Positions 18,699 through 28,010 are shown, counted from the first letter of the stretch. The stretch is 64,000 nucleotides of DNA from Gordonia sp. ABSL11-1 (GCF_030315685.1 NZ_JASXSI010000002.1:62001-126000); one strand, 5' to 3'. The notes: generated by a model from the sequence alone, not told the origin. Numbers and translations are program-made.

Positions 18699-18753
18699 AG
18701 CGCCCCGGCACGCCCCTCACCACCCCCGGAGAACGCTGGGGCGCTCCTACTTT
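18699..18753 (+). terminator. Hairpin terminator, copy 1
   Basis: AGCGCCCCGGC pairs with GCTGGGGCGCT (one mismatch or wobble) and is followed by CCTACTTT. The surrounding 180 bp resemble the terminator region at 23522-23701. The stretch 17945-18698 has no gene I can support; it is AT-rich at its left side. Confidence 0.5.
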
Positions 18754-18789
18754 GTGGTGCGTGCTCGGGGCGAGTAGAGCTCCATCGAG

Positions 18790-19020
18790 AATCGTCCTGG
18801 ACGCGCGACAGGCCTTCTTGCATCTGGTGCACCTCGGCGTATCACTTCCTCACCGCGGCGTCATGGGCCTCGGCACCATGCCCGGTCCAGTCAACGTGCA
18901 GACTGGTGACGGTCCCATCGATGCCTGCACGGCGTCGGACACGCGCTTGTCGAAGACTTTGGTCCTGTCGATCAAGGCGATCAGATCGTCGAGCGAGACT
19001 TCAAAGTCTTCCCCGCCGCT
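18790..19020 (-). pseudogene. WXG100-family gene remnant
   Basis: The minus strand encodes EDFEVSLDDLIALIDRTK and then ALDGTVTSLHVDWTGHGAEA, a clear WXG (WTG) hairpin. There is no start codon after the last upstream stop, and a stop interrupts after AVRK. Together with the truncated neighbour at 19119-19322 it is a decayed tandem WXG100 pair. Confidence 0.6.
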
Positions 19021-19118
19021 TATAGACGCAACTGCCCTTCGAACTCGCTGTTATTGCCAGCTTCGGTGCAGCCGTAGCGTCGGCCGGCCTTGTGCAACGC
19101 CTTGGTGAAGGTCGTTCA

Positions 19119-19322
19119 TCAAGGTTTCCAGACCTTCGTGAAGTAGTCGGAGGCCTTGCCCTTCCACGACGCGCCGACGACACGGTCATGCTCGTCGACC
19201 AGCTTGTTGAACTGACGACGCAGCTCATCCATCGTGCCGTCGATCTGGTTCGCCGCGGCCGCGATCTGCGGCGGACTTGCGTGAACCTCGCCGCCTGCCC
19301 CGCCAGCTCCCATGCTGAACAC
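19119..19322 (-). pseudogene. WXG100-family protein, truncated
   Basis: 67 aa (MFSMGAGGAGGEVHASPPQI start). The hairpin motif is WKG in RVVGASWKGKASDYFTKVW, after which a stop (KP*) ends the frame. Another frame continues with NLMNDLH-like sequence, so a frameshift has probably removed the second helix. Normal members have about 100 residues. The short product might still be made, but function is doubtful. Confidence 0.55.
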
Positions 19323-19643
19323 CCCCTGATTCAGATCTCCCCGTGATCACACCGATCAGCAGTATGACGCGCCAGCCACCGGATCGGTTCCATCGGATCG
19401 CCGAGGGAGCGGCCCATTCGGGACAATTCGGATGTGCTGGCACCGTTCGCGCCATCAATTCATCTGTTCACACGACCCACCGAGCGCGGTGCTTCTGGCC
19501 GCATTACCCATGCCTCCTGTACGACACAGCGGGCGTGAGATCAGGGCTCAGTCCAATGCACTCCACACCGACTAACGGACGAGCTCTTCTCCGCTCTCCC
19601 GACAACGTCGGCCTCACTGGGTAGGTAAGCGGCGTGGGTCTTC

Positions 19644-19967
19644 TCACCTGTCTGTCAGCCGCTGTAACTCTGAGAACCGCTCGTTGCAGACGTCGCGGAG
19701 CCGCTCCCAATCGGGAGCGTCTAAGCCTGGCATCGTTGGGCCGTCGAGGATGACGCGGAGACGTCGGAAGAAGGTTTCCTCGCTCAGGCCGAACGTGACG
19801 AGGATGTCCTCGGCGTTGCCACCGCCGAAGGGTGCCCACCGAAGTGCGAAGGCGACCAGTTCGTGGCGTTCGTTCCACCATTCTGCCTGGCGCGCATCGC
19901 TGCCGATCGGGTTCGATGTGCGGGGTCGACGTGGGGTCCCGGTGTGAGGTGTTCGGCGTGTGGTCAC
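19644..19967 (-). CDS. Small conserved protein, copy 2
   Basis: 107 aa. Shares the RQAEWWNERHELVAFALRWA core with the protein at 12746-13054. The GTG start overlaps the stop of the upstream PLDc_N-type gene by 4 bp, so the pair is co-translated. DUF3263-like by pattern (tentative). The spacing of WW and FFRRLRVILD elements suggests a small DNA-binding or regulatory protein, without proof. Confidence 0.6.
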   Translation of the reverse strand: MTTRRTPHTGTPRRPRTSNPIGSDARQAEWWNERHELVAFALRWAPFGGGNAEDILVTFGLSEETFFRRLRVILDGPTMPGLDAPDWERLRDVCNERFSELQRLTDR

Positions 19968-20347
19968 GTGGCTGCGTCCGGGTCGGTGTCTCGTTCGGTT
20001 GCGCGGCGCTGGTCACGAGCGGTTTGGCGTTGCTGCTCGGCACGGTCGCGCAGTTGTTGCAGAAATACTCGATCTGCTTCGGGGTCCTGGGGAATATGGC
20101 GTCCTGGGCGGTCGTATTCGGGAAATGCGCTTGCGGCGCCAGATGCGTGGCGGGGGCGGTCGTCGGCGGTGGGGCGGCCGAACGCGAGCCACAGGAGCGC
20201 GCCGATCAGGGGCAGGACAACGACGAGCAGGACCCAACCCAGTTTGGGCATGCCACGAATGAGCCCGTTGTCGGTGGTGATGATGTCGATGAGAGCGATC
20301 ACCAGGATGACGAGGTAGAGCATCCCCATGTACGGCACGTCGACCAC
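19964..20347 (-). CDS. PLDc_N (cardiolipin synthase N-terminal-like) membrane protein
   Basis: 127 aa. Two hydrophobic segments (MGMLYLVILVIALIDIIT and LGWVLLVVVLPLIGALLWLA) are separated by a short loop and followed by FGRP. This is the PLDc_N domain pattern. A charged tail is rich in Arg, Gln and Glu. There is no phospholipase catalytic HxK motif, so it is a stand-alone membrane domain protein. Forms a coupled pair with the downstream small gene. Confidence 0.75.
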   Translation of the reverse strand: MVDVPYMGMLYLVILVIALIDIITTDNGLIRGMPKLGWVLLVVVLPLIGALLWLAFGRPTADDRPRHASGAASAFPEYDRPGRHIPQDPEADRVFLQQLRDRAEQQRQTARDQRRATERDTDPDAAT

Positions 20348-20623
20348 CCCTTAGCTCTGTGTATGTCAGTGAATGTGGACTTCGCCGGTGAAGATTAGCT
20401 CAGGACGCATTCGTGCGCACTGTAATTGGGTGGCTGCGGTGCGTGATGACCCAAGACAGAGCTGGTGCTGCTGGCAGCGTTCGGTTGCGGCCGGCGCTGT
20501 GTCATGCTCATCGTGATCGCGAATCTTGATTTTGCGATCGGAGGATACCTGTGGCAGCGGCGAGCGTTCCACGTCGGTGGATGGCGCGGCGCGGGCGGTG
20601 GATGTCAGAAGGACGGTGTTGCG

Positions 20624-20845
20624 ATGTCGGCGACGTTTGCAGTTGGTCAGCGAGTGCGGGTGGCGACGCTGGATGAGCGTGAGCGGGTCGGGGTGATTGT
20701 TGATGACTTCGGTGAGCAGCCTGAGGATGTGGCGGTCGCCGATGGGTATGGGTCGACGGTTCGCCCGCGACGGTGGGCAATCGCTATCGATGACGGCGGG
20801 ATCGCGTTCGCGGACTCGGATGCTCTGAGCCCGGTGGCGGGCTGA
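20624..20845 (+). CDS. Small conserved protein (Val/Asp-rich)
   Basis: 73 aa beginning MSATFAVGQRVRVATLDERE, with GAAGGA ahead of the ATG. The N-terminal part resembles an SH3-like beta barrel (GQRVRVATLDERERVGVIVDD). Function unknown. The interval 20348-20623 holds no other supportable gene. Confidence 0.5.
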   Translation: MSATFAVGQRVRVATLDERERVGVIVDDFGEQPEDVAVADGYGSTVRPRRWAIAIDDGGIAFADSDALSPVAG

Positions 20846-21009
20846 TCGGGCTGACGGCCCCGCTTCGACGCGCGCGGTGTTGCCATGCCAACTATGCTGA
20901 GGCCAGCCGGTCAGTGCAGGCATCCTCCCAGATGTGTGGTGATCGGCGGTGCCTCATCGGCCTCCTCCGGGGGACCGCCCCGTTCTCCTGAGGGGATGGA
21001 GGCAGACGT

Positions 21010-21053
21010 GAAACGCCCTGCTTGCCCGCGGTCTCGGGCAGGCGGGGCGTTTC
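21010..21053. terminator. Strong hairpin, possible terminator
   Basis: GAAACGCCC and TTGCCCG pair with CGGGCA and GGGCGTTTC around a short loop, giving a stem of about 17 pairs with small bulges. There is no T-run, so rho-independent termination is uncertain. It is the main structure in the gene-free stretch 20846-21178. Confidence 0.4.
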
Positions 21054-21178
21054 CGTGTACAGATAGTGTCGGCTGGGCTAGCTCGCGGTATCTCTAGGCA
21101 GATGCCTGGCGTACTTTCTTGTGCGTTGCCCGCCATGCCCTACCGCAATCATTCGGATTTACGTGGGTTCCTGAGATC

Positions 21179-21550
21179 TCATTCGTCGTGCGCGTCGTCG
21201 GCAGGAAGCCCCTCGATGTGCTTGGCAATAGCGAGTATCGCGACCTTGCCGAGAAGCGGGAACTCGGTGTCGGAGCGTCGGTCCCAGGCCGCCAAGGTGG
21301 CTTCGGCGATCGGAAACGTTGCCCGTGCATTGCTGATAGCGGCCTCGAGATAGGCGTGTGCCGCGTCCAGGTCGGTACAGGCAGGCGGGATGAGCCGTTC
21401 GAGGATGGCGAGGTTGCGCTCCAGAGCGGTCTCGCGGCGCAGTTCCGCGAAGGCAGCGTCATTCACTTCGGCAAGGGCAAGCGCGTGCAGGGGTGTGTCG
21501 GCGTAATCGAGGATCGACCGTGGTGCCTGGTGGTCGTCGACGTTGTCCAT
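21179..21550 (-). CDS. Small helical protein of unknown function
   Basis: 123 aa, acidic and helical (ALAEVNDAAFAELRRETALE; AAHAYLEAAISNARATFP). No recognised motif. Lies 84 bp downstream of the broken HTH gene on the same strand and may have been its operon partner. Confidence 0.55.
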   Translation of the reverse strand: MDNVDDHQAPRSILDYADTPLHALALAEVNDAAFAELRRETALERNLAILERLIPPACTDLDAAHAYLEAAISNARATFPIAEATLAAWDRRSDTEFPLLGKVAILAIAKHIEGLPADDAHDE

Positions 21551-21634
21551 GACGAGCGGGGCCTCCGTATTCCTTCGATTGACGTACTACGCGCTGGGTA
21601 GAGCAATGGAACCATTGTCGTCGTTTCCGACCGT

Positions 21635-22464
21635 TTATGGTTTCGGGCTGCGTCGTAGCCTGTCCATGTAGCGGCCGACGCGGTCCGGGGTGAAGAGTTC
21701 GGCGGGCGTGTGGTCGCTGACCAGGAACCTTCGGTACAACACGTGATCGACGGCTTGGTCGTAGCCGTAGAGGTCCGAGAGCTTCGGTGGGGGAGGCAGC
21801 GCCAGGTAGCGGTGGGCAGCTTTCATGACCGCCGACGGCGGCCGCATGCCGCGGTGCCGGTTGCGCTCCAACAGACTGGTCACGAGTTGCTCGTGGCTGT
21901 GCTCGGTGATCAGTGGACGCGCGTCGTGGATGACCTGGACGGTCTTGCGGAGATCGTCGCGCACCTTCTCCAGGTGCAGTCTTGCCACGTCGATGTCGAA
22001 CTCGCGCCGATCCGGCGTACCGGCCGATAATGCGGAGTCGAGGGCGATGAGGCCGCATATCATGCTGTCGAGCCATTCTTCGAACGGGATTTCGGCAATG
22101 GCTGGCGAAGCCAGGGTCTCCTGGTCGTCGCGTGGGCCCGCCGGCTGCGGCATGAAGCCCGCCAGCAGCACGCGCTCTGCCGCGCCGGGTTGCCATTGCA
22201 GCGCCGTGTCGTAGCGGCGCAGTGCGTTTTGGTCGAGGTCGCCGTAGTCGCCGCGCCGCTCCACATGTTTTTGCACCGAGACGCGGATGGGCCACCGTTC
22301 GCGAGTACTCTGCGCCGTGACAAACCCAACTCGTGACGGCGGAGGCGGACGGCTGCGGTCAGCAACTCGCGTCGGTCAACTGTTTCGGTGTCCGTGAGTG
22401 GCCGGGTGTCGAACTCGTCATCGCCCATGATGAAGTCTTCACTATCCGTTGTGTGTTCGCCCAT
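21635..22464 (-). pseudogene. HTH regulator gene, frameshifted
   Basis: The N-terminal part (about 22464-22295) encodes ELLTAAVRLRRHELGLSRRR and NGGPS, an XRE-like HTH. The continuation VQKHVERRGDYGDLDQNALR and the remaining 200 residues are in another frame. At the junction GGCCCATCCGCGTCTCGG has two bases too many for GGPSVSVQKH. Without the shift it would be a regulator of about 270 aa. No slippery sequence is seen, so decay or a sequencing error is more likely than programmed shifting. Confidence 0.6.
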
Positions 22465-22652
22465 TGCGGCATCGACCCTGTTGGCGCGAGTGGAGGGTCA
22501 GGGTTCTTACGATTCACCCTATACACATGGACGCCGATGGCCCGACATTGTGCTAGCGGGCCTTCGTATCGGGTAACCCGCGCCTAGATTCCGGACCCGA
22601 CAGGGCACCATGACGTGATCATGCCTGTAGCCCGATCGATACCGGGGGCAAG

Positions 22653-22832
22653 TTACCGTCCGCAATTGGCGAGCATGTAGCCGCAACCGGCCAGAGCGAT
22701 GCCGCCCAGGATGCACTCTCCCGTGACGACTAGTGCCGACGGCTGGGAGATCGCCGCGAGGACGTAGACCGCTGCCAAAGCTGCGAAGACCACTGCGGCG
22801 GCAAGAGCGAAGCGCGGCGTGGAACAGGCCAT
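22653..22832 (-). CDS. Small membrane protein, 59 aa
   Basis: Starts MACSTPRFALAAAVVFAALA and contains two hydrophobic segments, the second rich in Gly and Cys (ILGGIALAGCGYMLANCG). Two TM helices. No strong RBS. Function unknown. Confidence 0.45.
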   Translation of the reverse strand: MACSTPRFALAAAVVFAALAAVYVLAAISQPSALVVTGECILGGIALAGCGYMLANCGR

Positions 22833-23012
22833 GGCCTCGAGTACCCGCGTAGTCCTTGCAGCGAAACCCTGCGTGGTGAGATCGTCTCCGTAGGCTTGAG
22901 GTTAGCGGCTCGCCTGTTGCCGGGGAGGTCCGGGCGAGCCGCCCCCGTCCTCAGGATTCGTTCTTATGGCGCGATCGAGCGCGAATGCAGGATCGGCAGT
23001 GCGATAGCGTTG

Positions 23013-23165
23013 CTAGAGCAGCCACATGACGAGGATGATGGTCAGTGCCCACATGGGTAGTGACGCGGCCAGGCTGAGCAGCATGCCTCGTACTGACGTC
23101 ATGCCTTCGCGTTCATCGCGAGCCATGTCGATCGGTAGGTCGATGTGGCGCTCTGCTGCGGTCAT
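23013..23165 (-). CDS. Small membrane protein, 50 aa
   Basis: GGTGGAG precedes the ATG. A charged N-terminus (MTAAERHIDLPIDMARDE) leads to one C-terminal TM segment (LPMWALTIILVMWLL). Probably a single-pass membrane peptide; function unknown. Confidence 0.5.
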   Translation of the reverse strand: MTAAERHIDLPIDMARDEREGMTSVRGMLLSLAASLPMWALTIILVMWLL

Positions 23166-23366
23166 AGCTCCACCATAGGCTCACGTTCTCAACGCATGTT
23201 GCAAAACGATGGTCATTGTCCTGCACGTCCGCGCCCGCCTGGCCGTGTATGCCCATGCCGGTGCGTGGTTGTGGTCCAGGCAGACGAATTCGGGTTCCGA
23301 ACCAGACGGCGGCCTCGACTCCCGATACGTTCATGCTCCGGATGCGCCTGGGGAGGGGTGTGGAGC

Positions 23367-23525
23367 ATGAGTGCGTGGGTCAGACGCGTCGCCATTGTCG
23401 CGATGATCGTGGCTGCGGTGGCCGTTGTGGGTGCGGCCGTCGCTATGGTCCCTGAATCCCTCCGTGATGCTCCGCCGGCACCGTCTTCGCCTGCGACGTC
23501 GCAGCGACCCCCGAGCGCGTTGTGA
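23367..23525 (+). CDS. Small single-pass membrane or secreted peptide
   Basis: 52 aa from the ATG after GTGGAGC. One N-terminal hydrophobic helix (VAIVAMIVAAVAVVGAAVAM) is followed by a Pro/Ser-rich tail. Function unknown. Confidence 0.45.
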   Translation: MSAWVRRVAIVAMIVAAVAVVGAAVAMVPESLRDAPPAPSSPATSQRPPSAL

Positions 23526-23647
23526 CACCCAGTGCCGATAGTGTGGAGCCGACCGATCGTGACGGCTGAGTTCGTCATGGTTGGTGGCCGCCATCTGCGC
23601 GCCCCGCGTCCCTGCGTCCTCCCCGGCGTGGCGAACTGATGGCGGTC

Positions 23648-23701
23648 AGCGCCCCGGCACACCCCTCGCCCCCCGAGAATGCCGGGGCGCTCCTCTTTTT
23701 C
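23648..23701 (+). terminator. Rho-independent terminator, copy 2
   Basis: A perfect 12-bp stem, AGCGCCCCGGCA with TGCCGGGGCGCT, is followed by CCTCTTTTT. The 120 bp upstream repeat the region before the terminator at 18699. The stretch 23702-24175 contains no gene I can support. Confidence 0.8.
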
Positions 23702-24175
23702 GATCCTGCGGCAGGCTGCCCGTGATTCTGGCCGCAGCGTTGATCGTGGTGGGGTAGTAGCGGCGATGCTCGCCGTCGAGAGTGCGCATCGCTGGTGAGT
23801 GATGGACGAAACAGGCACCCGCGTAATGGCTGAATTAGCCTGGCGCGGTTGTCATCCGCGCGGACGACAGGGGCGAGTGATGTCACTCACAGGTCGCGGA
23901 TGTGCCGGACGTGTCTGCAAAGTCGGCTCCGCGTGGTGTATTCGCAGCCAGTCGGCCGTGCCGCATGGTGTGGACTACGGTCCGGTTCCGGTATTAGCCA
24001 TTAGTAAGCACAAAGTTTGCTGTTGTGAATCTTTGGGTGGTGTGCCAGCCTTCTGCGCATTCACTTCGTGAGGGTGAATGACTGGTTGCGGTGTCGGCGC
24101 GGGTCTCCCGGGTGGGTGAGGGGCTCGTGCCGGTGTCGCCTGGCTCGCAGGGATGCGGACGAAGGAGTGCGGGGG

Positions 24176-24835
24176 ATGATCGGTCGCGGGTGGAGATCGG
24201 TAGTGGCGCTGTGCGTCGCGGTCGCGGCGCTGGTCGGGGGTGCTGGGGTGGTGGCGGCGACGCCGACGCCGGTGGCGTCGAAGTACGACACGCTGGTCAC
24301 CGATGACGGGTGGAAGATCGAGTTGCGTGCCAGCGAGCTGGTGGTCAATCCGATGAGCAATATCGCCAACAGTTTCGCCTCTCGTGAGGGCTGGATCTCG
24401 GCACGGGTGGGCGCGTTGATCACCCCGTCCCCTGGGCGACGCCCGACGCAGCCGGTGCAGTCCGCGGTCCTCGAACAGTTTCTGGTCGTGGGCTGCCAGG
24501 TCGATGTCAGCGACGGCGCGACGTTCGGGTTCGGCTCGTCGATCGGGCCGAACGCCAATGTCACGATCAGCGGACAGCCGGGGGTCTCGGTGGGTGGTTC
24601 GGCGTCGGTGAGTCCGTCGATCTCGGCTCAGATCAAACCGGGTCGGATCACTGAGATTTCGTTGGGTAAGAAGACGTTACAGACCAATCGTGCGTCGATT
24701 CGCGCCAAGCGTGTCCACGTCCGGGTGGATGGCTGCGCCGGCCCGACGACGGTGCGGGTCATCGTCCGGTTCTCCGCGTCGACCCCGACCGCTGATGACA
24801 CCATCAACATCCACTCCGCCCGCATGTGGCTTTGA
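24176..24835 (+). CDS. MspA-family porin
   Basis: 219 aa from the ATG after GAAGGAGTGCGGGGG. The signal peptide is RSVVALCVAVAALVGGAGVVAA. The mature part has VGCQVDVSDGATFGFGSSIG and the closing DGCAGPTTVRVIVRF, with the two Cys of MspA-type porins from Gordonia and Nocardia. It would form an octameric pore in the mycolic-acid outer membrane. It lies 30 bp upstream of a secreted toxin-like gene on the same strand, an unusual neighbour for a porin. Confidence 0.85.
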   Translation: MIGRGWRSVVALCVAVAALVGGAGVVAATPTPVASKYDTLVTDDGWKIELRASELVVNPMSNIANSFASREGWISARVGALITPSPGRRPTQPVQSAVLEQFLVVGCQVDVSDGATFGFGSSIGPNANVTISGQPGVSVGGSASVSPSISAQIKPGRITEISLGKKTLQTNRASIRAKRVHVRVDGCAGPTTVRVIVRFSASTPTADDTINIHSARMWL

Positions 24836-24865
24836 CGCGCCGAGAGGCACTGGGGGACAACTGAT

Positions 24866-26158
24866 ATGAGTCATCCGCAGACCCGACGCCGATCCCGTTC
24901 GTGGGTGGCAATCCTGGGCGCTTTGGCCGTGGCAGCGGTACTCGCGCTGATGCTGGTCCTGACTTTCACCGCCGATTCCGCCGGTGCGGAAACACCTGCC
25001 GAGCGCTGCGCACGCGAGACCGCCGCCTACAACAGTGCCTGGGCGCAGTCATGGGCCGCCTCCCACGGCCGCCCGGCCTCCGAAGCGCCGAACCCACCCG
25101 TGCCGTACGTCTGTCACGACCCCGGCCCGACCACGACCACCACGACACCCCCACCCGTGGTCACCGCACCAACGGTGCCCAGCGACACCAACACCCCCGA
25201 AGCCCCCGGACCCAACATGGGAGCCCACGCACCCACCGACATCCCGGCACCGGGACGCACGCCGATTGTCGACGTGCCGCGCGAAACGACGGTGGCGCCG
25301 CCGCGCCCTGGTGGCATCGAGCCAACAGACGCTCGCACCCGGCGGCCCAATCCGCCACCGCGAACTGTGACTCCCCGTCCACGCCCCCAGGGCGAGCAGC
25401 AACGCAACGATGAGCCTGGCTGCAGTAAGGGCTATGTCGAAGATGGCACCAACTCCAACAACCTGTGCCGTGAAGGGGTCGACAAGCTCATTCGCCACTG
25501 GAACACGAAGTTCCGTGAGGCGTGCCCCACGGGTACGGCGACTGTCCCCGGGCACCATTGGACCGACCAGGTCGCGCACCGGATCATGACCGCTTACAAC
25601 TCGGGGACGACCAATGAAGCGGCCCTGGAGAATATCGCCGCCACGTCGATCGGTCTGGCCAATCTTTCATCGGCACAGGATTGCCACAACAACCGTAATC
25701 GCTCGGCGAGTTGCCCCTCAGGGGGAACTGGGACAGCGCCGGACTGCATGGGACTGGTCGCTGTCTGCCCTATGCCAGGCGAGACTCGTGACGAGCGAAA
25801 CCAGCGTCTGAGCTACATCCGACAAGCAGATGGACAGGCAAGAAACTTTGGCCCACTGGAGAAGATCCAACAAACGGACGCGAACAAGAACGCTGCGATA
25901 GCTGCCGCGCGGCGAGAACGCGCGGCGCATCCGGAGCTGTATCCTCATAGCGACATCGTGGTTGGTCATGCGCCGGATTCGATTTGGGGGCCTACACCTG
26001 AGTCGAACTCATATATTCCGATGACCCGAAACATGAACAGTTCAATTTCGGGGCAGGCCAATACGAACTATCCCATCGGCTACATGGCGACAGGATTCGT
26101 GGAGGGAACGAGAGGAGACTCAGGGCGGTGCATCACTCCCGTTACCGGCGTCTTGTAG
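24866..26158 (+). CDS. Secreted Pro-rich toxin-like protein
   Basis: 430 aa. A signal/anchor segment (WVAILGALAVAAVLALMLVLTFTA) is followed by a Pro/Thr-rich linker (about 90-190). The middle is Cys-containing and helical (EPGCSKGYVEDGTNSNNLC). The last 70 residues read VVGHAPDSIWG and MTRNMNSSISGQANTNYPIGY, a pattern I associate with C-terminal nuclease-like toxin domains (H-x-P-D, then Asn and YP-x-G); not certain. Contact-dependent or diffusible toxin is the best guess. The end overlaps the lipoprotein gene by 31 bp, and a SUKH immunity gene follows. Confidence 0.55.
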   Translation: MSHPQTRRRSRSWVAILGALAVAAVLALMLVLTFTADSAGAETPAERCARETAAYNSAWAQSWAASHGRPASEAPNPPVPYVCHDPGPTTTTTTPPPVVTAPTVPSDTNTPEAPGPNMGAHAPTDIPAPGRTPIVDVPRETTVAPPRPGGIEPTDARTRRPNPPPRTVTPRPRPQGEQQRNDEPGCSKGYVEDGTNSNNLCREGVDKLIRHWNTKFREACPTGTATVPGHHWTDQVAHRIMTAYNSGTTNEAALENIAATSIGLANLSSAQDCHNNRNRSASCPSGGTGTAPDCMGLVAVCPMPGETRDERNQRLSYIRQADGQARNFGPLEKIQQTDANKNAAIAAARRERAAHPELYPHSDIVVGHAPDSIWGPTPESNSYIPMTRNMNSSISGQANTNYPIGYMATGFVEGTRGDSGRCITPVTGVL

Positions 26159-26664
26159 CGACGGCCGTCGCTACCGCTATCGCCGCGCTTCTGCTACTCA
26201 CCGCATGTGGTTCTCCGGAGGAAGAAGGTTCTGTGTCTCTCGCGTCTAGCCAGGACGACGTCTACGCAGCCCTGGACCGGTACCAACAGGCCAAGTCGAC
26301 AGGATCGCGGCGTGACATCCTCGCCACGCTCACACCGGACTCGCCACAGCGGCAGTTCTATGCCGGTTCCGACGAAGACTTCGACATCACCCGCGAGGCG
26401 TTGAACATCGCGAAGTACCGGCTCGAGTTCATCAAACGACGGGACCTCACGATCGACGATACCGAGGCGACGTTTTATGCGGACTCTGCCGAGACTCGCA
26501 GCGATACATCGGAGGACGGCACGCCCAGTACGACAATCAGGCCGGGAATACTCATCGAGGTCAAGCGACGTGTTGACGGCACGTGGCTAGTCCACGACGT
26601 TGTCAGCCAGCGCCGCCAGGCCGACCGCGAACTAGGCATCACGGTTCCAGGTCAGCCAAACTAG
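26128..26664 (+). CDS. Lipoprotein of toxin-like operon
   Basis: 178 aa from a GTG inside the preceding gene. The signal peptide ends in the lipobox LLLLTACGS, with Cys acylated at about residue 27. The mature part is acidic (ILATLTPDSPQRQFYAGSDE) and ends in a fold like a Mce- or NTF2-associated domain (GILIEVKRRVDGTWLVHDVV). Surface-located. May assist secretion or protect from the toxin outside the membrane. Confidence 0.7.
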   Translation: MHHSRYRRLVATAVATAIAALLLLTACGSPEEEGSVSLASSQDDVYAALDRYQQAKSTGSRRDILATLTPDSPQRQFYAGSDEDFDITREALNIAKYRLEFIKRRDLTIDDTEATFYADSAETRSDTSEDGTPSTTIRPGILIEVKRRVDGTWLVHDVVSQRRQADRELGITVPGQPN

Positions 26665-26733
26665 GTCGCCCGGGCAGTCTGCGGGTGAAGTACGTGCAGC
26701 CGGAATGTGTCGCTTGCAATGGACGGGTAGAAG

Positions 26734-27405
26734 ATGAAATGGATTGCAGCGCTGCAAGAGCAGAGTGGTGGCGTGCCGGGCGTTCTCTCTGAAGTCGTGG
26801 CTACCGCGGACTCGCTGATTGGGGGAGACCGTGAGCGCGAAGTGCTTGCCGAGGCGCGCTCTCGGCTTACCCCGGGAGGCATGTGTTCGATGTACCAACT
26901 CCCACCCGACGGTCACGTCGAGTCAATCGAGCAGGCCGCAGCTTCGGCTCTATCCGCACCGAAACTGCACCGCTACAGTTACCGCTCTGGCAGTGCGAAC
27001 AGTGACGTCGACGACGCGGAGGAACGCCTCGGGGTCAAGCTGCCGCCTTTGTGGCGTCGGTATCTGACGTCTCCAAGCTTGTTTTCGGCCGGGTGGTTAG
27101 CCAGTGGTGAGTTCGTCGCGATCTACCCGCCGAAGGACATCGTTGACGTCACCAACGCGTACTACGAGTGGGTTCCACGCAATGGTGCAGTCATGGTAGC
27201 CGGCGGCGCTGGCGGTTCGGAGTGGCTGCAATTGGACACGGTGGCGGGCGATGATAGCCCGGTCGTGCTACTTAGCTCCGGCGGGCAAGGCTGGGAAGAC
27301 ACCATTATTCAGACCGACTCGATCGACGAGTTCGTTAGCCTCATTGAGGCTCATCGGTTTCAGTTCGCGTTTGACGATCGAATGCACTATGAGCCGCGTC
27401 GATAG
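26734..27405 (+). CDS. SMI1/KNR4 (SUKH) immunity protein
   Basis: 223 aa. The SUKH signature begins with SDVDDAEERLGVKLPPLWRRYL (about 90-112). It continues through VWVPRNGAVMVAGGAGGSEW-like strands (EWVPRNGAVMVAGGAGGSEW) and ends SIDEFVSLIEAHRF. SUKH proteins neutralise nuclease toxins in polymorphic toxin systems. Its position after the toxin-like and lipoprotein genes supports that role. Confidence 0.8.
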   Translation: MKWIAALQEQSGGVPGVLSEVVATADSLIGGDREREVLAEARSRLTPGGMCSMYQLPPDGHVESIEQAAASALSAPKLHRYSYRSGSANSDVDDAEERLGVKLPPLWRRYLTSPSLFSAGWLASGEFVAIYPPKDIVDVTNAYYEWVPRNGAVMVAGGAGGSEWLQLDTVAGDDSPVVLLSSGGQGWEDTIIQTDSIDEFVSLIEAHRFQFAFDDRMHYEPRR

Positions 27406-27534
27406 GTGGTGCAAGGCCCTACAGGGTGGGCAGCCCCTTGTGGTGACGTCTGCGCTGTGCTCGGGTGAATCCACGCGTGTCCCGGTGATTCCGATCCAAA
27501 CAAGTCATGACCTTCGATATCACGGATCCGGAAA

Positions 27535-28005
27535 ATGAGTGTGAGATCTGTCTTCGTCCGCTGGTCGTGCGTGGGCCTGGCTCTCGGTCTTGTCACGATC
27601 GGGCTTTGGTATACAACGCGTTCCCCTAATGTTGCGCTGGTCGCTAGCGGTACGTCGGGAGATTCGCTCGGTTTGAACCTCGTCACCGAACCCCTGCTGC
27701 TGGCAATCCCCGTCCTGTTCGCTCTCGGGTACGGCCTGACGGCAGTTCTGGCTGCCCGCAAGCCCGAGCTCGGGAGGTTGATCCATTGGCTCTTACCCGT
27801 TGTGCTGGTCATTCCGGTCGCGGGTTGCCTGTTGGCTCTACCGCAACACTATGAACTCGTTCCGTCAGGTGAAGCGGGGCACTATCCGCAGATCCCTGCG
27901 GCGGTGGTTGCGATAGGGATCGCAATTCTCGCGCTTGCAGTGTCGGTGGTTTGGGGGTTGCGTGACAGAAGCAAGAGTTCGACGCGCGCATATCGACGGG
28001 AATAA
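27535..28005 (+). CDS. Membrane protein of unknown function
   Basis: 156 aa with about four hydrophobic segments (SCVGLALGLVTIGLWYT; LLLAIPVLFALGYGLTAVLA; WLLPVVLVIPVAGCLLAL; AVVAIGIAILALAVSVVWGL). No family recognised. Followed by two small membrane genes in the same operon. Confidence 0.6.
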   Translation: MSVRSVFVRWSCVGLALGLVTIGLWYTTRSPNVALVASGTSGDSLGLNLVTEPLLLAIPVLFALGYGLTAVLAARKPELGRLIHWLLPVVLVIPVAGCLLALPQHYELVPSGEAGHYPQIPAAVVAIGIAILALAVSVVWGLRDRSKSSTRAYRRE

Positions 28006-28010
28006 GTGAT

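Noticed and set aside
24901..25579. Several long overlapping frames on both strands
   Set aside because: Shadows of the GC-rich, Pro-rich secreted protein gene at 24866-26158.
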